Shown here: positions 48,209 to 48,437 of the stretch, one piece after another | Position numbering within the stretch: position 1 is the stretch's first letter | Layout of the letters: each line of letters begins with the position of its first letter | Origin: an uncultured Pirellulaceae bacterium | GTDB lineage: Bacteria > Planctomycetota > Planctomycetia > Pirellulales > Pirellulaceae | NCBI GenBank assembly: GCA_937941455.1 | Contig: CALDHM010000035.1 | Span: 1-48,437 of the forward strand | Length of the DNA stretch: 48,437 nucleotides | Direction: 5' to 3' | Made by a program: the position numbers and the translations under genes | The notes under the pieces: model-generated | What the model saw: the letters and a program-made list of their open reading frames with translations, nothing else | What the model was told of the DNA's origin: nothing | Databases searched by the model: none

Positions 48209-48345
48209 GCATCTCCCCCCTCGGCTCCCGGTTTGCCCTGCGCTTTCACCTGGCGGGCCTGCTCACGCAGGATCCGCAGTTGTTCCGCCGTCAACCCGCT
48301 CGCCTCGCGGAGGACCTGGCCGAAGGATTGACGTTTCTTGGTCAT
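48205..48345 (-). CDS. small protein coupled to the ImmA-like peptidase (46 aa)
   Basis: 46 residues from ATG 48345, beginning MTKKRQSFGQVLREASG. One amphipathic helical region (LTAEQLRILREQARQV) and a flexible GKPGAEGGDA tail. Too short for a complete XRE domain, but size and overlap (4 bp with the next gene) fit a regulatory or antitoxin-like partner of the peptidase. No homologue is recognised. Confidence 0.6.
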   Translation of the reverse strand: MTKKRQSFGQVLREASGLTAEQLRILREQARQVKAQGKPGAEGGDA

Positions 48346-48352
48346 GACCCGG

Positions 48353-48436
48353 TCACTCCCAGTCCTTCGTCTTGAAGCCCAGGCTGTTTGCGTTTTCGCT
48401 CACGCCGCGCTTGATCGTGTCGCTCGCCCCCTGCGG
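48353..48436 (-). CDS. C-terminal end of an unknown gene, cut by the window edge
   Basis: 27 codons and a TGA at 48353-48355: ...SENANSLGFKTKDWE. The stop is 7 bp from the next ATG, so it belongs to the same operon as the small gene and the ImmA-like peptidase. Nothing can be said about its function. Confidence 0.45.
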   Translation of the reverse strand, partial: PQGASDTIKRGVSENANSLGFKTKDWE

Positions 48437-48437
48437 G

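Overview
This 48.4 kb window looks like chromosomal DNA of a planctomycete, most likely a member of the Pirellulales. The evidence is the mix of genes: a mitochondrial/spd-type elongation factor G, an FHA-GAF-SpoIIE phosphatase, a PEP-CTERM secreted beta-propeller, cysteine-rich secreted and outer-membrane proteins of a kind I associate with planctomycetes, a DRG-like GTPase with a TGS domain, and loose operons with long non-coding gaps and few strong Shine-Dalgarno sites. The genus cannot be fixed from the sequence alone.

Layout. 1-1340 is an IS110-family (IS1111-like) insertion sequence. 1361-5257 holds a PEP-CTERM propeller protein and fusA. 5.7-11 kb has a secreted hypothetical, the FHA-GAF-PP2C regulator and a translationally coupled pair of glycosyltransferases. 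11-16.5 kb has an LptF/LptG-type permease, ftsH, and a coupled cpSLOG 'molybdenum carrier'/Gfo-Idh-MocA pair. 17-19.3 kb is a tight cluster of a haloalkane-dehalogenase/OleB-like hydrolase, a CitG-like protein and a 6-pyruvoyl-tetrahydropterin-synthase homologue, meeting a convergent DRG-like GTPase. 20.5-26 kb has a Cys-rich secreted protein, an outer-membrane protein, a crotonase and an MFS transporter. 26.1-27 kb is endonuclease IV. 27-35.7 kb is one long minus-strand run: purB, a secreted CBM-esterase and a complete Mrp (group 2, MrpA-B fused) cation/proton antiporter operon. 36-46.1 kb carries a large secreted hypothetical, a zinc-ribbon membrane protein, acetyl-CoA synthetase, an S46 dipeptidyl peptidase, purC and mogA/moaB.

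At 46337-46410 there is a tRNA-Arg(ACG). Immediately after it the base composition becomes clearly GC-richer and the genes change character: a GT-B-like protein cut by an in-frame amber codon, an ImmA/IrrE metallopeptidase with an overlapping 46-residue partner, and the end of another gene running off the window. This looks like the edge of a tRNA-associated genomic island and is the best candidate in the window for an unusual mobile or defence-related cassette.

Several dispersed non-coding repeats (8.67, 16.6, 38.38, 39.49 and 44.3 kb) sit between genes. They appear to belong to at least two families of palindromic intergenic repeats. Otherwise the window is mainly housekeeping: translation, proteolysis, purine synthesis, molybdenum-cofactor synthesis, acetate activation, DNA repair, ion homeostasis and envelope building.
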